From assembly GCA_919902095.1 (NCBI GenBank), contig CAKKQL010000038.1:1-6996 (forward strand): a DNA stretch of 6,996 nucleotides. Reading direction: 5' to 3'. A program made the position numbers and the translations under genes. The notes beneath the pieces are model-generated. The model saw only the letters and a list, made by a program, of their open reading frames with translations. It was not told where the DNA came from and made no database searches. Of this stretch, positions 6,248 to 6,996 are shown piece by piece. Each line of letters opens with the position of its first letter. Position 1 is the first letter of the stretch. Source of the stretch: Acidiferrobacterales bacterium. Lineage in GTDB: Bacteria; Pseudomonadota; Gammaproteobacteria; Acidiferrobacterales; Sulfurifustaceae.

Positions 6248-6379
6248 CGGCCTGAATCCTTTCTGCCGATGCCCCGCCGGTTCCGTGCAATACCGGCGCC
6301 GGCGGTTGCCGCCTTGCCCGCGCTCCAGCCGCGAACTTCTTCTGGTTTTTTGTTGCCCCCGAAAACGAGGAGTGCTGCC
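6248..6379. other. Gap between fdxA and the small RNA terminator
   Basis: This 132-nt GC-rich stretch shows no gene. GGCGG-TTG-CCGCC (about 6300-6313) is a short hairpin without a U-run. A T6 run at 6346-6351 follows only a weak CCAG/CTGG pairing. Either might contribute to ending fdxA transcription, but neither makes a convincing terminator. Confidence 0.35.
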
Positions 6380-6408
6380 AAAAAAATAGGCGGCTGTTAA
6401 GCCGCCTA
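6380..6408 (-). terminator. Rho-independent terminator of the small RNA
   Basis: On the minus strand an 8-bp perfect stem, TAGGCGGC / GCCGCCTA (6408-6401 and 6394-6387), with a 6-nt loop (TTAACA) is followed immediately by seven T residues (6386-6380). On the plus strand the hairpin has no U-run after it, so it acts for leftward transcription and not for fdxA. No minus-strand coding gene ends nearby, which implies a non-coding transcript. Confidence 0.9.
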
Positions 6409-6537
6409 GGGGTTCAATGGGGGTGCTTGCGATACTCTTTCATCTCTCCGTGGCATCCCTGCCCCAGCAGGGCTTCCTTGCCATGCATCCGCCTGTGACA
6501 CAGGGGATGGTCATCCTTGTTGGCTTCCCTGCCATGT
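6380..6537 (-). ncRNA. rsmZ: CsrB/RsmY/RsmZ-type regulatory small RNA (CsrA/RsmA-sequestering)
   Basis: A transcript of about 158 nt is predicted between a minus-strand promoter and a strong intrinsic terminator, with no plausible open reading frame. It contains six GGA motifs, with the plus-strand TCC at 6526-6528, 6514-6516, 6488-6490, 6475-6477, 6456-6458 and 6447-6449. Three sit in near-identical hairpins: GGC-AGGGAA-GCC (6533-6522), GGC-AAGGAA-GCC (6482-6471) and GGC-AGGGAU-GCC (6463-6452). A fourth reads ACAAGGAUG, matching the core ACARGGAUG of the recalled CsrA SELEX consensus. Such RNAs titrate the translational repressor CsrA/RsmA and are usually activated by GacS/GacA (BarA/UvrY). 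Pseudomonas rsmZ also neighbours fdxA. One caveat is a competing stem, CCCUGC-UGGG-GCAGGG (6472-6457), that would mask the fifth motif. The symbol is by analogy; the exact 5' end and the RsmZ versus RsmY/CsrB label are inferred. Confidence 0.78.
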
Positions 6538-6542
6538 TTAAA

Positions 6543-6570
6543 ACTATATACCGCTATCTTACAAAATCAA
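6543..6570 (-). promoter_or_regulatory. Promoter of the small RNA
   Basis: On the minus strand TTGATT (6570-6565, -35) and TATAGT (6548-6543, -10, 5 of 6) are 16 nt apart, placing the start near 6535-6537. That leaves only two to four nt before the first GGC-loop-GCC hairpin. The upstream 90 bp are very AT-rich, as is common for strong, regulated sRNA promoters. Confidence 0.6.
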
Positions 6571-6703
6571 GAATTTTTAATTTTAAATTACTCCAATTAA
6601 CATTTATTCCTTATACATCAGTTACTTATTGATACTATTTAGTTTCAATTAAATGAAAACATATGCGCCAGAGATTAGCGGGAAAGCCTGCAACCTGTTC
6701 ACA
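6571..6703. other. AT-rich region upstream of the small RNA promoter
   Basis: There is no gene here. Composition falls sharply to mostly A and T between about 6571 and 6660, against a GC-rich surround. AATCAA-GAAT-TTT (6565-6577) and the minus-strand TATCAA-TAAG-TAA (in about 6620-6636) each miss the IHF consensus WATCAANNNNTTR by one base. A full GacA box (TGTAAG-N6-CTTACA) was not found; only the half site TGTAAG occurs on the minus strand, inside the promoter spacer. No terminator for the upstream GGDEF gene is apparent. Confidence 0.4.
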
Positions 6704-6996
6704 TCAGGAGGATCGACTGGGCTCAGCACAGATAACACGGTTACGCCCGCCCTGTTTGGCGCGGTAAAGCGCGACGTCGGCCTGCTGCAATAGCCACACT
6801 CCCGGATCTGCGACCACGCGGGTGGTGCTGGGCGCGAGGCAGGCGAGCCCGATGCTGACCGTGACCCGCAGGTCCGGGTTGCTCGGACCGGTAGGCGCCA
6901 TGTGTTCGACCTGCATGCGTAAACGCTCGGCAATCGCCTGCGCCTGATCCAGGGTCGTGTCCGGCAGCAGCAGCACGAACTCCTCGCCGCCGTAGC
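6704..6996 (-). CDS. GGDEF-domain diguanylate cyclase (C-terminal end, cut by window edge)
   Basis: The visible 97 residues are the C-terminal half of a GGDEF domain, which makes cyclic di-GMP from two GTP. The catalytic signature YGGEEF lies right at the window edge (6994-6977) and is intact, so activity is expected. It is followed by VLLLPDT, the VTVSIGLACL strand (about residues 44-53 of the fragment) and the closing helix LLQQADVALYRAKQGGRNRV, with the stop TGA at 6706-6704. The inhibitory RxxD site and any sensor, membrane or receiver domains are outside the window, so the input signal is unknown. The gene runs in the same direction as the small RNA, whose promoter is about 165 nt downstream. 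GGDEF genes are common CsrA/RsmA targets, but no target site is visible in this fragment. Confidence 0.92.
   Translation of the reverse strand, partial: YGGEEFVLLLPDTTLDQAQAIAERLRMQVEHMAPTGPSNPDLRVTVSIGLACLAPSTTRVVADPGVWLLQQADVALYRAKQGGRNRVICAEPSRSS

Noticed and set aside
6300..6351. A rho-independent terminator for fdxA.
   Set aside because: The good hairpin (GGCGG/CCGCC) has no U-run, and the T6 run follows only a 4-bp pairing.
6409..6540. A c-di-GMP riboswitch, suggested by the neighbouring GGDEF gene.
   Set aside because: The GEMM-type conserved blocks are absent, and the element lies downstream of the GGDEF gene and ends in a terminator with no gene behind it. The repeated GGA loops fit a CsrA-binding RNA better.
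6601..6640. A GacA/UvrY box in the AT-rich region upstream of the sRNA.
   Set aside because: No TGTAAG-N6-CTTACA-like dyad was found; the best candidate around TAAGTAACTGATGTATAA does not fit the half sites.
1..6996. CRISPR arrays, insertion sequences, tRNA or rRNA genes, phage genes.
   Set aside because: No regular direct repeats with spacers, transposase fragments, tRNA cloverleaf or rRNA signature was seen on either strand.

Overview
The window looks like a stretch of a moderately GC-rich gammaproteobacterial chromosome. The proteins closely resemble, from memory, IscR, IscA, SuhB, TrmJ and FdxA of enterics and pseudomonads, and the order suhB / trmJ-cysE-iscR-iscS matches the Pseudomonas/Azotobacter isc region. 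The species cannot be named from this sequence. All calls come from reading the sequence and recalled family knowledge; no search was run.

Layout. Positions 1-4767 hold a minus-strand run, in transcription order trmJ, cysE, iscR, iscS, iscA, a SUF-type Rrf2 regulator, and the start of sufB, which runs off the left edge. suhB is divergent from trmJ at 4855-5652. After a structured 271-nt gap comes fdxA (7Fe ferredoxin, plus strand). Convergent with fdxA, at about 6380-6537 on the minus strand, is an unannotated small-RNA gene with its own promoter and a strong intrinsic terminator. An AT-rich gap then leads to the C-terminal end of a GGDEF diguanylate cyclase, cut by the right edge.

How the genes fit together. 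CysE makes O-acetylserine for cysteine synthesis. The cysteine desulfurase takes sulfur from cysteine, IscA is an A-type carrier, and SufB belongs to the SufBCD scaffold. IscR and the second Rrf2 protein are probable [2Fe-2S] sensors: a good IscR type-1-like operator lies over the iscR promoter (overlapping the cysE stop codon), and a related palindrome lies over the promoter of the second regulator. There is no iscU after iscS, and iscA is followed directly by suf genes, so the locus is an ISC/SUF hybrid. The desulfurase fits this: it looks NifS-like and is short at the C-terminal end, where IscS docks IscU.

The most notable element is the small RNA. It carries six GGA motifs in about 85 nt, three of them in near-identical GGC-(loop with A(G/A)GGA)-GCC hairpins, and one matches the core of the CsrA SELEX consensus. 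It ends in an 8-bp GC-rich stem followed by U7. This is the signature of a CsrB/RsmY/RsmZ-type RNA that sequesters CsrA/RsmA. In Pseudomonas rsmZ is also found beside fdxA, which supports the call.
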